Assembly: GCF_001684975.1 (NCBI RefSeq)
Contig: NZ_MAYH01000012.1
Span: 434,001-498,000 of the forward strand
DNA: 64,000 nucleotides
Source of the DNA: Chryseobacterium artocarpi
GTDB lineage: Bacteria > Bacteroidota > Bacteroidia > Flavobacteriales > Weeksellaceae
Reading direction: 5' to 3'
This document shows, piece by piece, positions 1-10,627 of this stretch. The first letter of the stretch is position 1. Each line of letters opens with the position of its first letter. Under the pieces are notes generated by a model. It was not told the origin of the DNA, made no database searches, and was given only the letters and a program-made list of their open reading frames with translations. The translations under genes and the position numbers were made by a program.

Positions 1-400
1 TTACCCCTACAAGAAATCCGCAAAACCAGTGAAACCACTTATTGAACTTATCCCATCCATATAAAAAGAAACCAATAGCAATGGCTTCAATAAAAAAGGC
101 TGTTCCTTCCAGTGAAAAAGGCATTCCGAAAATAGGACCGGCATGTTTCATAAATCCAGGCCATAAAAGTCCCAGTTCAAAAGAAAGCATTGTTCCTGAA
201 ACAGCTCCGGTAGCAAATAGAATTGCCACTCCTTTACTCCATGCCTTTGTTAATCCTTTATATACTTCATTATTGGTTTTTAGGTACTTCCAATGGGCAA
301 AAGCCATTAAGAAAGGCATTACCATTCCCACACAGGAGAATATGATATGGAAGCCCAAAGAAAGCGCCATCTGGGCGCGGGCAGCTATAAAATCATCCAT
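1..400 (-). CDS. cydA: cytochrome bd ubiquinol oxidase subunit I, 3' part cut off by the window edge
   Basis: Terminal oxidase subunit of the inner membrane that oxidises quinol and reduces oxygen. The minus strand is open from ATG at 400 to the window edge (133 codons). The N-terminus reads MDDFIAARAQMALSLGFHII, in which His18 fits the conserved haem-ligand histidine of the first CydA helix. At least three hydrophobic helices follow, including FSLEGTAFFIEAIAIGF. The Q-loop and later helices lie outside the window, so the subtype cannot be judged. A near-consensus -7 element (TAAATTTA, 428-421) lies about 20 nt upstream. cydB would be expected beyond position 1. The family call is firm; the completeness of the gene is unknown. 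Confidence 0.9.
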   Translation of the reverse strand, partial: MDDFIAARAQMALSLGFHIIFSCVGMVMPFLMAFAHWKYLKTNNEVYKGLTKAWSKGVAILFATGAVSGTMLSFELGLLWPGFMKHAGPIFGMPFSLEGTAFFIEAIAIGFFLYGWDKFNKWFHWFCGFLVGV

Positions 401-611
401 AATATCAACTTTTCAGTAAATAAATTTACGCATAAATTATTGATGTTGAGTATGATTTAAAACAGTTGTTATTTCAACAATACATTTTAATTTTGAATCT
501 TTTATTGGTTGGCTATTATTTGAGAGGGGATAGGGAGAATTCCATCTTTTTTACTTTTACACCCCGGGAAAAAACATCATATTTGCAGGAATTTTAATTG
601 AATTATTAACC

Positions 612-1799
612 ATGAAATTTTTAAATAAAGGAGTTTTTATAGCTTTTTTTCTATTTTACACATATTCTTCTGCTCAGTATAGAAACGGATTAAAGGGGAT
701 TTACATGCCTCAGGGTGAACAAGTGAATCTTCCGGCAGAATATAATTTTTTTATTGACGAAGGACGAAGAATTGCTGGTGAAGTATATTACCAAAATCTT
801 CAGCGTTCCAGTGGAAGAGACAGTAGTTTTAATTCTTTGGAACTTATCTTTTTTGAAAATAGAAAATATGACTTCCTGAATACCGGATTTGTTTTGGTTC
901 CACAGATGAATAGTCAGCTGATGGGAAAGAATATCTCCACAGTTACGGTTCGGAATAATAATACATGGAAAATGGCTTTTGGAACAGTAGACTTTGCCAC
1001 TTACAATCCCCGAAATAATGTGACCAATTTTCTGTATATGGTTATTTGTAGAAATATGACCGATGAACAGGTTCTTGCTCATTTTTTAAATATGATGGAT
1101 ACTCCTGCAAACAGTAAAATTTCAAAATATGTTCAATTGATCAGAGACATTAATAAGGCAAACAAAATTAATGTTGAAGAAAAGGTTGATGAGTTTGCAC
1201 CAGGTTTGTTGACAAAATTATGTAAAGATATTAATGCCCAGACTTCGGGTGACGAGTGTACACTGGCTCTTTATAAAGCCTATATTGAAGATAAGGATGA
1301 AAATGTAACAAGACAAAATATTGATCGTTTCTTCAGATCATTAGGTAATATGTCTTTGCAGAATATGACCAATGATTATGTTCTTCCGAGAGGAGATCTG
1401 AATATAATGGAAAAAGACATAAAACTGGTCCTGCCTAATGAATTTTTTTATGCAAAAAAGAAGAATGATCAATCTGATATTTCTTTTTTTATTGAAAAAA
1501 TTGAACAGAATCTAACGTATGATTTTGAGAAGAAAACGTATGTTCTTATATTTAAAGTAACTCCTCATTTCGACAGTACGTCGTCAGATTTTAAATTTTT
1601 AGGAGAATACTATGATACACTTAAAGGTAAACAACAAGTAGAAGATATTGATGTGAAAAAAAATGAAATTAATTATTTGGAATTTTTTCTGTATCCAGAT
1701 AAAATGGAAGTACAAGTAAACCTGACCAAGAAAGAAAATAGATTCAGCTATGGTTATAAATTGAAAAATGTGTTTAAAATTAAAAAGAATACCCCTTAG
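612..1799 (+). CDS. secreted protein of unknown function
   Basis: 395 residues starting at ATG 612 with a clear Sec signal peptide (about residues 1-21, ending SSAQ). No family is recognised. The mature part is hydrophilic, Asn/Lys rich and has no further membrane segment, repeat or T9SS sorting domain, so a periplasmic or surface location is inferred only from the signal peptide. It stands alone between a divergent cydA and codirectional gyrB and is closed by a strong terminator at 1818-1860. A -7-like element (CATATTTG, 578-585) precedes it. Function unknown. Confidence 0.75.
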   Translation: MKFLNKGVFIAFFLFYTYSSAQYRNGLKGIYMPQGEQVNLPAEYNFFIDEGRRIAGEVYYQNLQRSSGRDSSFNSLELIFFENRKYDFLNTGFVLVPQMNSQLMGKNISTVTVRNNNTWKMAFGTVDFATYNPRNNVTNFLYMVICRNMTDEQVLAHFLNMMDTPANSKISKYVQLIRDINKANKINVEEKVDEFAPGLLTKLCKDINAQTSGDECTLALYKAYIEDKDENVTRQNIDRFFRSLGNMSLQNMTNDYVLPRGDLNIMEKDIKLVLPNEFFYAKKKNDQSDISFFIEKIEQNLTYDFEKKTYVLIFKVTPHFDSTSSDFKFLGEYYDTLKGKQQVEDIDVKKNEINYLEFFLYPDKMEVQVNLTKKENRFSYGYKLKNVFKIKKNTP

Positions 1800-1817
1800 A
1801 TAGAATAGATATAAGTT

Positions 1818-1860
1818 AAAAACAAAAATAAGCAGACAAAGTCTGCTTATTTTTGTTTTT
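1818..1860 (+). terminator. intrinsic terminator after the 612 gene
   Basis: Long perfect inverted repeat: the AGCAGAC / GTCTGCT core has a 3-nt loop and is extended by A-rich and T-rich arms, so it could also work for the opposite strand. Confidence 0.85.
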
Positions 1861-1888
1861 AACTCTACATTTTTTTGACATTTTTTAA

Positions 1889-3892
<2,004 letters not shown>

Positions 3893-3910
3893 TCATTTTT
3901 AAAAATATGT

Positions 3911-3943
3911 AAAAAGCTCCTGATTATTCAGGAGCTTTTTTTT
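3911..3943 (+). terminator. gyrB terminator
   Basis: Perfect 13-bp hairpin with arms AAAAAGCTCCTGA and TCAGGAGCTTTTT, a TTAT loop and a T-run that runs into the next promoter. Confidence 0.9.
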
Positions 3944-3950
3944 ATATTTG
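3943..3950 (+). promoter_or_regulatory. -7 element of the 3975 gene
   Basis: TATATTTG fits the Bacteroidota TAnnTTTG consensus exactly. It lies 24 nt before ATG 3975 and overlaps the T-tract of the gyrB terminator. Confidence 0.55.
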
Positions 3951-3974
3951 GGTTAACCAATAAAAAATAATAAT

Positions 3975-4397
3975 ATGTTAACTCTTTTACAAACAGACCC
4001 TTATGAGGGAGTAGATGCTGTTTCCGGTGCAGCAGCTGCAGGACTAGGTATCGGATCAATGTTCATGAGCCTTTTGGTGTATCTTTTCTATGGCTACTGC
4101 ATGTATAAAATCTTTAAAAAAGCAGGAAGAGAAGATGCGTGGGCAGCTTTTGTTCCTATTTACAATGCTGTCGTATTGCTGGATATTGTAAAGAAACCAA
4201 TATGGTGGATCATTTTATGCTGTATTCCGCTTGTCAATATCTATGCTTTTTGGGTTATAGATGATAGATTAGCTAAAGGCTTTGCCAAAGAAACTCCTAT
4301 TTACACTATTTTACTGTTCTTTTTTGGCTTCATTTTCATTCCTGTTTTAGGACTTGGTAGTGACACTTATGACAGTAAGAGAATTCCTAATGATTAA
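3975..4397 (+). CDS. DUF5684-like small integral membrane protein
   Basis: 140 residues with about three hydrophobic segments (roughly 25-47, 75-95 and 108-128) and the motif FKKAGREDAWAAFVPIYNAV, which I recognise from DUF5684-type Bacteroidota membrane proteins. No catalytic residues are visible and the function is unknown. It has its own promoter and is followed by a hairpin at 4419-4446, so it is probably a single-gene unit. The family name is from memory of the motif; the membrane topology is seen directly. Confidence 0.75.
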   Translation: MLTLLQTDPYEGVDAVSGAAAAGLGIGSMFMSLLVYLFYGYCMYKIFKKAGREDAWAAFVPIYNAVVLLDIVKKPIWWIILCCIPLVNIYAFWVIDDRLAKGFAKETPIYTILLFFFGFIFIPVLGLGSDTYDSKRIPND

Positions 4398-4418
4398 TTA
4401 ACAAAAAAACAGAAATAG

Positions 4419-4446
4419 AAAGACCTCAGTAATGGGGTCTTTTTTA
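4419..4446 (+). terminator. terminator after the DUF5684-like gene
   Basis: Arms AAAGACC and GGTCTTT with a T-run. Confidence 0.7.
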
Positions 4447-4544
4447 TATTCTAAAATTTGGCTAATAGCAGATTGTCGAATTTATTTGACGATGATGTAT
4501 AATTATTTCTACATATGTTGAAATATTTAAATCTCTATTTATAG

Positions 4545-4753
4545 TAATTTTGAAACTGCAGATAATAAAAGTGACACTCATGTTACAGAATGTATTATTC
4601 TTGGGCAATACAATAACATTGTCTGGAATGTTTTCATTCAGCCACTCTTCTATAATTAGTTTTGTAGGAGAGTTTCATAACTTATACTAAGGTAGATTTA
4701 GGATAGTACTTTTTTTAAGTATTATGAGAGACTCCACGCTGTGGAGTCTTTTC
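4545..4753 (+). other. candidate tiny transcription unit (36-residue ORF or small RNA)
   Basis: This gap holds a perfect -7 element (TAATTTTG, 4545-4552) with TTG at 4518-4520 upstream, a short ORF at 4580-4690 (36 residues, starting MLQNVLFLGN) and a strong hairpin with T-run at 4729-4753. The upstream gene already has its own terminator at 4419-4446, so the second terminator has no known gene to serve. Together these outline a transcript of about 200 nt. The ORF resembles nothing I know and may be fortuitous; the unit could equally be a small RNA or a relic. Confidence 0.35.
4729..4753 (+). terminator. orphan intrinsic terminator
   Basis: Arms AGACTCCAC and GTGGAGTCT, 3-nt loop, then TTTT. 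No recognised gene lies directly upstream. Confidence 0.75.
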
Positions 4754-4872
4754 TATATCTAATAATTCTTGATTTTTGAATATAAATTCTTGATTTTTAA
4801 TCGTATATATGTTTTTTGTTTGAATTTAATATATTTTTTTTAAGTTATTTTTAACAGTTATTAAGATTTTAT

Positions 4873-4880
4873 TATTTTTG
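4873..4880 (+). promoter_or_regulatory. -7 element of the DUF3857 gene pair
   Basis: TATTTTTG, a perfect TAnnTTTG match, 15 nt before ATG 4896. It overlaps the in-frame TTG at 4878, which therefore cannot be the start. Confidence 0.6.
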
Positions 4881-4895
4881 TGTAGTTTAATAACC

Positions 4896-6788
4896 ATGAT
4901 GAAAATAATACTTCTTGGAGCTTTATCTGCTGCTTCATTGTACTTTGCACAGAGCTATCCTGTTGCATCTATTCCGGAAAATCTAAAGAAAAACGCCAAT
5001 ATTGTTATCAGAAAGGACTTTACCACCGTTCAGATCAATAAAATTGATGAAATAAAATATCAATACAATACTGTTACCACTGTTTTAAATAAAGATGGAA
5101 ACGAGAAAGCTGTAGCTTATATTCCTTATGATAAAGCAACAAGTATTTCTGATATTAAGGTTACGATTTATGATGAGGCAGGTAAAAAAATAAAAAGTTA
5201 CTCCAAGTCTGATTTTAATGATTTTGCAAATAACAGGCAAGGTGTATTTTATTCTGATAACAGAGTGATGGTTTTTTCATATACACCGGTTCAGTATCCT
5301 TACACAATAGATTTTTCATATCAGTCGGAAAATAAGAATACTATTTTTATTCCTGATTTTGTACCGTTTTATTCTACCAATACTTCTTTGGAAGAAGGGC
5401 AGATGAAGGTTATTAATACTTCTGGGATTGACCTGCGTACAAAAGTTTATCCTTCAAAATACAATTATGCTTCCGTAGCTGAAACGGGTAATGGAAACGA
5501 AAAGACATATACCTATAAAAATGTTCCGGCAATTGATGATGCTTTATTAATTCCACAACCTCTTAAAATTTTACCCAATGTAAGCTTTGCTCTTACAAAA
5601 TTCAACCTTGCCGGAAGACAGGGAACATTGAATAATTGGACAGATTTCGGAAGCTGGTATTACAATAATCTTGTAGAGCCGGTTGCTGTTTCTACACCCG
5701 CGATTAAAGCAGAAGTTGCAGCATTACAACTTCAGGGGTCCGTAGAAGATAAGGTGAAAAAGATCTACCAATACATGCAGACCAAAACCAGATACATTTA
5801 TGTAGGGCTTGGAATTGGAGGCTGGCTTCCGATGATGCCGGAAGAAGTACATAAAAAAGGATATGGAGATTGTAAAGGACTTACCAATTATATGAAAACA
5901 TTGTTGAATGAGGCTGGAATACCTTCTTATTACTGTGTGATCAATTCTGGTCTTTCACAACTATCTTTCGACCCGGATTTTCCTAAAATGGGAGGAAATC
6001 ACGCTATTCTGATGGTTCCTACTGAAAATGGTAATATCTGGCTTGAAAATACTTCACAGCAAACGGCATTTAATCATTTGGGGTACAATACAACAGACCG
6101 AAATGTGCTTTCTGTAAAGAAAACAGGGATAGAACTCATTAATACCCCTTCATATCAGGCTGATAAAAATAAAGAAAAACAAAAGCTTACCATTAAAATA
6201 GGAGAGGATAACAGTATTACAGGAGAAGGAAACTTCTTTTATACCGGAAACCAATATGATGATAATCTGAGATTTGTGAACCTTGACCCTAAAGAAAAAA
6301 ATGATGCCTTGAAAAGAAGGTTTGATGTTTTAAACTTTGAAAAAGTTGAAATGAAAAACTTTCTTAATGATAAAGATAAGGCGGTCATTACTTTTGATAT
6401 AGATTTTAAGACCAATAATTACTCCAAAAATGCAGGAAACAGTCTTATTTTCAGAGCCGTTCCTATATTCTCAGACAATATTTATAAAACAGAAGAAAAC
6501 CGTGAGCTTCCTTTTGAGATCAGACAATCTTTTGAAGATGAATATGAAATAGGATTTACCCTTCCTAAAGGATATAAAATAGATGAAACCCCTGCCGATA
6601 TTGCGATAAACTCCGAGTTTGGACACTATAAACTGAGTTTTATTAAAAATGGAGAAGACTTAAAAGTAACAAGAAAAATTCAGGTCAACAAAGGAACCTA
6701 TTCAAAAGAAAAATACAATGAATATGTCTCTTTCAGAAAGAAAATATTAAACATGGATAACTCTAAAGTACTTATCACAAAAATATAA
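4896..6788 (+). CDS. DUF3857 / transglutaminase-like secreted protein
   Basis: About 630 residues with a signal peptide (to about residue 19, ending YFAQ). An N-terminal DUF3857-type beta region is followed by a transglutaminase-like core with the triad candidates visible: Cys near residue 326 in GYGDCKGL, His near 369 in GGNHAI and the acidic WLENT strand. The C-terminal part is beta rich. Members of this family are periplasmic or surface proteins of unknown substrate in Bacteroidota. Start ATG 4896 (or 4899); the earlier in-frame TTG lies in the promoter. The stop is 2 nt before a paralogous gene, so the two are cotranscribed. Confidence 0.88.
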   Translation: MMKIILLGALSAASLYFAQSYPVASIPENLKKNANIVIRKDFTTVQINKIDEIKYQYNTVTTVLNKDGNEKAVAYIPYDKATSISDIKVTIYDEAGKKIKSYSKSDFNDFANNRQGVFYSDNRVMVFSYTPVQYPYTIDFSYQSENKNTIFIPDFVPFYSTNTSLEEGQMKVINTSGIDLRTKVYPSKYNYASVAETGNGNEKTYTYKNVPAIDDALLIPQPLKILPNVSFALTKFNLAGRQGTLNNWTDFGSWYYNNLVEPVAVSTPAIKAEVAALQLQGSVEDKVKKIYQYMQTKTRYIYVGLGIGGWLPMMPEEVHKKGYGDCKGLTNYMKTLLNEAGIPSYYCVINSGLSQLSFDPDFPKMGGNHAILMVPTENGNIWLENTSQQTAFNHLGYNTTDRNVLSVKKTGIELINTPSYQADKNKEKQKLTIKIGEDNSITGEGNFFYTGNQYDDNLRFVNLDPKEKNDALKRRFDVLNFEKVEMKNFLNDKDKAVITFDIDFKTNNYSKNAGNSLIFRAVPIFSDNIYKTEENRELPFEIRQSFEDEYEIGFTLPKGYKIDETPADIAINSEFGHYKLSFIKNGEDLKVTRKIQVNKGTYSKEKYNEYVSFRKKILNMDNSKVLITKI

Positions 6789-6790
6789 AG

Positions 6791-8725
6791 ATGAAAAAAA
6801 TAATACTAATAATCATTTGCTCAGCAAATATCATGATGATCAAGGCACAGAAACATGAGTTTTTGAATCCTCCGAAATTCTCTGATGCTGATCTTTCAAA
6901 ACCTAAGTCTTTGCTGGATGAAAATGCTCCGGCGGAAATCCTTTACAAATCTGTTCATTTTATGATTGATACTTCTACCGGAAGTATGCACAAGAAGTAT
7001 TTCTACAGAGTAAAAATTTATGATAAAGATAAAGCAGAAAACTGGTTGAATCTTGAAGTTCCTTTGTATCAAATGAACGGAGATAAAGAAACTCTCGGTA
7101 AATTCAAGGCTTTTACCTATAACCTTGAAAATGGAACTGTAGTTCCCGTAAAAGTAGAAAAAAGCTCACAATATAAAAGTAAGGAAAGTAAATATGTACA
7201 AATGACGAAGTTTGCTTTTCCCAATGTGAAAAACGGTTCTGTGCTGGAATATCAATATGATGTTGTATCCCCTTTTTTATTCATCATTCCTGAGGTCTTA
7301 GTTGAAACAGATACCCCATCCATTTATACGGAATATGTTTTGGATGCACCTCTTAATATTGCTTACAACATCAATTATACAGGAGAACTTGCTCCAAAAT
7401 ACAGAGTAATAGAAGAGCAAAACATTTATGGCTCTCAGTATAAAACGTTTAGATTCGGGTATGATAATGTGAAAGGCTTTAAAACTGAAAAGTTTATAAG
7501 AAACGACAATAATTTCCGAACAAAAATAAGTGCCGAGCTGAACTCTACCAATTTCAGTCAGCTTAAGCTTTACTCATCATCATGGGACCAGATCAGTAAA
7601 AGACTTTATGAAAATGAAGACTTTGGAGGCGAGCTAAAGAAAACCAAGCTAGCAAAAGAAAATATGCCGGCAGGTGTAATGGAAATGAAAACAGACTTTG
7701 AAAAAGCCAACGCTATTTTTTCTTACGTCCAAAAAACATTTACCTGGAATAAAGATAAAGGAGTTTACACCGAAAACGGAATCAAAAAGCTATTGGAAAC
7801 CAAGATCGGAAATGCTGCAGAGATCAATCTGTTCCTTATCATGCTTTTCCGTGAAGCTGGAATTAAGGCAGATCCATTGATGATTTCCACCGTAGAGAAC
7901 GGATTAATCAATCTTGTGTCTCCCAATGTTTCCAATATGAATTTTGTACTTGCATCCGTAGAAATAGATAAGCATTTTCATATTTATGATGCCACTTCCA
8001 AACAGTCTTCTATGGACGAACTTCCTTTAAGACACTGGAATCAGTATGGGATTTTATTGACGAAGAATAAAGCGGTGCAGATTCAGATGACGAATATGAA
8101 GCCAAGTAATACCTATCTTACCGTTGATGCAAAAATCAATGATGATGGAAGTATTTCCGGTTCATATTCCGATAAAGATACAGGAGCTTTTGCTATGTAC
8201 GTGAAAGATAATTATGATGAAAATGCTGAAAAATATAAAAAACAGTACAAAGAAAATTTCTCAATAGATTTCACGGGTATTGATTCAAAAGTATTGGATA
8301 ACGGAGAGTTTGAAAGTACAATGAAATTCTCTTCCAACAATTTAATCGATAGAATAGGGAAGAAGATGATCATCAATCCGATGCTGTTTTTAAGCAAGAC
8401 ATCCAATGAATTTGACCAGACCGAAGCCCGAAAATATCCGATTGATTTTGGTTCTCCCACAACAAAAATTAAAAAAGTAACACTTGAGATTCCTGAAGGC
8501 TATACGATCGAAGAAATGCCTAAGAATAAAAAGATTGTTACAGAAGATAAAGAAATAGAATACAGCTATGTTATTGAGCAAAAAGGAAACAAGCTGGAAG
8601 TAACTTCCACTACAAAAATTTCCAGCGCAGATTATCCTAAAGATTATTATCCTGCATTCAAACAAATTTGGGGAGTTGCCTCAAAACACGAAAATCAGGT
8701 AATTAGTTTGATTAAGAAGTCTTAA
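6791..8725 (+). CDS. DUF3857 protein with degenerate transglutaminase core
   Basis: 644 residues, signal peptide ending MIKAQ, a paralogue of the gene 2 nt upstream with the same layout. In the core the segment aligned with GDCKG reads GNAAEIN near residue 340, so the nucleophilic Cys is replaced by Ala. The WxD/E strand survives as FHIYDATS. As a transglutaminase or protease it is therefore probably inactive and may act as a binding partner of the upstream protein. Family assignment is from layout and motifs; the pairing as a complex is inference. Closed by a terminator at 8765-8791. Confidence 0.85.
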   Translation: MKKIILIIICSANIMMIKAQKHEFLNPPKFSDADLSKPKSLLDENAPAEILYKSVHFMIDTSTGSMHKKYFYRVKIYDKDKAENWLNLEVPLYQMNGDKETLGKFKAFTYNLENGTVVPVKVEKSSQYKSKESKYVQMTKFAFPNVKNGSVLEYQYDVVSPFLFIIPEVLVETDTPSIYTEYVLDAPLNIAYNINYTGELAPKYRVIEEQNIYGSQYKTFRFGYDNVKGFKTEKFIRNDNNFRTKISAELNSTNFSQLKLYSSSWDQISKRLYENEDFGGELKKTKLAKENMPAGVMEMKTDFEKANAIFSYVQKTFTWNKDKGVYTENGIKKLLETKIGNAAEINLFLIMLFREAGIKADPLMISTVENGLINLVSPNVSNMNFVLASVEIDKHFHIYDATSKQSSMDELPLRHWNQYGILLTKNKAVQIQMTNMKPSNTYLTVDAKINDDGSISGSYSDKDTGAFAMYVKDNYDENAEKYKKQYKENFSIDFTGIDSKVLDNGEFESTMKFSSNNLIDRIGKKMIINPMLFLSKTSNEFDQTEARKYPIDFGSPTTKIKKVTLEIPEGYTIEEMPKNKKIVTEDKEIEYSYVIEQKGNKLEVTSTTKISSADYPKDYYPAFKQIWGVASKHENQVISLIKKS

Positions 8726-8764
8726 TATTTTCAGTTTAATAAAATAAAAACAGAATAATTTTTT

Positions 8765-8791
8765 AAAACCATTCATTTTTGAATGGTTTTT
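8765..8791 (+). terminator. terminator of the DUF3857 pair
   Basis: Arms AAAACCATTC and GAATGGTTTT around a T-rich loop, then T-run. Confidence 0.8.
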
Positions 8792-8810
8792 GCATTCAAT
8801 ATCCCAAATT

Positions 8811-9641
8811 ATGATTATGAAAAACACCGTTGCCATTTTAGCCCTTTCTTCATTCTTTGTTTTTTCTGCCTGTAAGAAAAAAGAAACCGTTGAAACACCT
8901 ACCCATAAAACGGAAAATCAAAAGTCTGATGAATTTATTGTAGACTCTGTAAAAACGGAAGGTTCTACAAAGGTTGGTGATTCATTGTCCGTTACTTTCA
9001 GTTCAAAGCTATTGGTGTTTCCTGGTTTAAAAGATAAAGCACTGTTGGATAGCATCTATTTTAATGAAAAGGGATTGAGTGATTTCTCTAAAACAGGATT
9101 GCAAAAATACCTGGAAGAAGAGAAAAATAAATATTTCATTTCTATGGAAAAAGATGATGAACTGTATTCAGATCTTGGTCATGTTCAGGAATGGTTTTCA
9201 CATTCTAATATGAAATTGAAATCCAATGCCAATGATTATATGCATATTCAGTATTCAGCAGAAGCGTATATTGGAGGTGCTCATGGCGAATATGGATTTT
9301 CAGAAAGAGTTTTTGATCTTAAAAAGAATAGAAAACTGGAGTTAAAAGATATTACATCAATGCCAAACAATAAGCTTGAAGCATTATTAATGAAAAATAT
9401 TGATAAAACAAAAGGCAACGCATCTGATGCAGATGGAGAAGTGAAAAACTCAGAAATGCTGTTGGTTGAAAAAATCCCAGCATCAGATAACTTCTATTTT
9501 GATGACAAAAATCTTTATTTTCATTACAGCCCCTATGAAATTACCGCTTATGCAGCAGGTGATATCGTCATTCCTATCTCATGGGAGGAGTTGAAAGGAA
9601 CTTTAAATGAAGAATTTAAAGAAAGAATGAAAATTAAGTAA
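8811..9641 (+). CDS. DUF3298-type (RsiV-like) lipoprotein
   Basis: About 276 residues. Signal with lipobox FVFSAC followed by KKK predicts a lipoprotein. The C-terminal half carries the DUF3298 pattern YIGGAHGEYGF, a strand of FDLKKNRKLELKDI and late LYFHYSPYEITAYAAG, as in RsiV and related DUF3298/DUF4163 proteins; there is no anti-sigma N-terminal domain. The start is ATG 8811 or 8817; an earlier in-frame TTG lies inside the preceding terminator. Role unknown, probably envelope. Confidence 0.85.
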   Translation: MIMKNTVAILALSSFFVFSACKKKETVETPTHKTENQKSDEFIVDSVKTEGSTKVGDSLSVTFSSKLLVFPGLKDKALLDSIYFNEKGLSDFSKTGLQKYLEEEKNKYFISMEKDDELYSDLGHVQEWFSHSNMKLKSNANDYMHIQYSAEAYIGGAHGEYGFSERVFDLKKNRKLELKDITSMPNNKLEALLMKNIDKTKGNASDADGEVKNSEMLLVEKIPASDNFYFDDKNLYFHYSPYEITAYAAGDIVIPISWEELKGTLNEEFKERMKIK

Positions 9642-9644
9642 ATT

Positions 9645-9672
9645 AATGCTTCCGGGTTCAGGAAGCATTTTC
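9645..9672 (+). terminator. terminator of the DUF3298 lipoprotein gene
   Basis: Arms AATGCTTCC and GGAAGCATT, 7-nt loop and a short T-run that abuts the next -7 element. Confidence 0.7.
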
Positions 9673-9680
9673 TATTTTTG
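9673..9680 (+). promoter_or_regulatory. -7 element, start codon 5 nt downstream
   Basis: TATTTTTG ends 5 nt before ATG 9686. With transcription starting about 4-6 nt after the element, the mRNA would be leaderless. Confidence 0.6.
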
Positions 9681-9685
9681 TGCTA

Positions 9686-10537
9686 ATGGAAAAAGTAGCT
9701 TTTATCATCAATCCTTTTTCGGCAAAAAAGAATTATCAGCCGTTTTTGAACGAACTTAAAAATAAAGTTGGTAATCCTCTCTATTATGTCTCCGAATCTA
9801 TTCCGGGGACAGACGAATTCATCAAAACCCATTTTGATGAGGTAGATATTTTTGTTGCTATTGGTGGTGATGGTACAATTTCTACCGTCGCAAAAAACCT
9901 GATTTCTACGGATAAAATTCTGGCTATTTTCCCCGCCGGTTCAGGAAATGGATTCTCCAATGAGACTCGTTTCAGTAAAAATTTAGATGAGCTTCTAGAA
10001 AAAATTAAAGCAAAACAGTCCAGAAAGATCGATACATTTACAGTAAACGATAGGCTTTCCATCAATGTTTCAGGAACTGGTTTCGATGGAAAAGTAGTAA
10101 AGGAATTTGAAAAAACCAGCCGTGGTTTCAAAAACTATATTAAAGTTTCGCTGAAGACATTCTTTAATTATAAACCAATAAAAGTAACCTTTCTTGAAGA
10201 GCAGTACCAACAATACAACGGCAGATACCTAATGCTGAATATTGCTAATACCCGTCAGTTTGGGAATAACGCTTATATTGCACCTAAAGCAAGTAAAAGT
10301 GATGGATTGGTTGATATGGTTTTGGTGAAAAAATTTCCTTTGACCTATTCTGCATTGTTTGCTTTCAGAATGTTTACCAAAAGATTAAAGGATGATGAAT
10401 ACGTTACGTATCTTCCTGTTTCTGAGATTTCATTCAAAGTAAATACAAAAAACTGGCATCTTGACGGTGAGTTTAATAAGATTGAATCACCTATTCATGT
10501 AAAAGTTCAGCCTGCAAGCTTGAATATTTTAGTTTAA
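9686..10537 (+). CDS. diacylglycerol kinase family lipid kinase (DagK/YegS type)
   Basis: 283 residues. The N-terminal nucleotide-binding domain has FIINPFSAKK, the signature GGDGTI (about 60-65) and FPAGSGNGFS (about 83-92), the hallmarks of the DAGK catalytic domain. The C-terminal beta domain includes the late LDGE motif. It probably phosphorylates diacylglycerol or a related lipid at the inner membrane; the substrate cannot be read from sequence. GTG 9680 is also in frame but overlaps the -7 element, so ATG 9686 is preferred, giving a leaderless message. Confidence 0.9.
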   Translation: MEKVAFIINPFSAKKNYQPFLNELKNKVGNPLYYVSESIPGTDEFIKTHFDEVDIFVAIGGDGTISTVAKNLISTDKILAIFPAGSGNGFSNETRFSKNLDELLEKIKAKQSRKIDTFTVNDRLSINVSGTGFDGKVVKEFEKTSRGFKNYIKVSLKTFFNYKPIKVTFLEEQYQQYNGRYLMLNIANTRQFGNNAYIAPKASKSDGLVDMVLVKKFPLTYSALFAFRMFTKRLKDDEYVTYLPVSEISFKVNTKNWHLDGEFNKIESPIHVKVQPASLNILV

Positions 10538-10627
10538 ATTTATGCTTTGAAGCAATTGAAGTTGTTTTTTTATATTCATTATTCACTTGCGAAGCAAAAT
10601 TGACGATGGATATTCATTTTTTTGAGA

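Noticed and set aside
42..419. 125-residue plus-strand ORF at the left edge
   Set aside because: It is the complement of cydA, whose membrane-protein sequence is clear on the minus strand.
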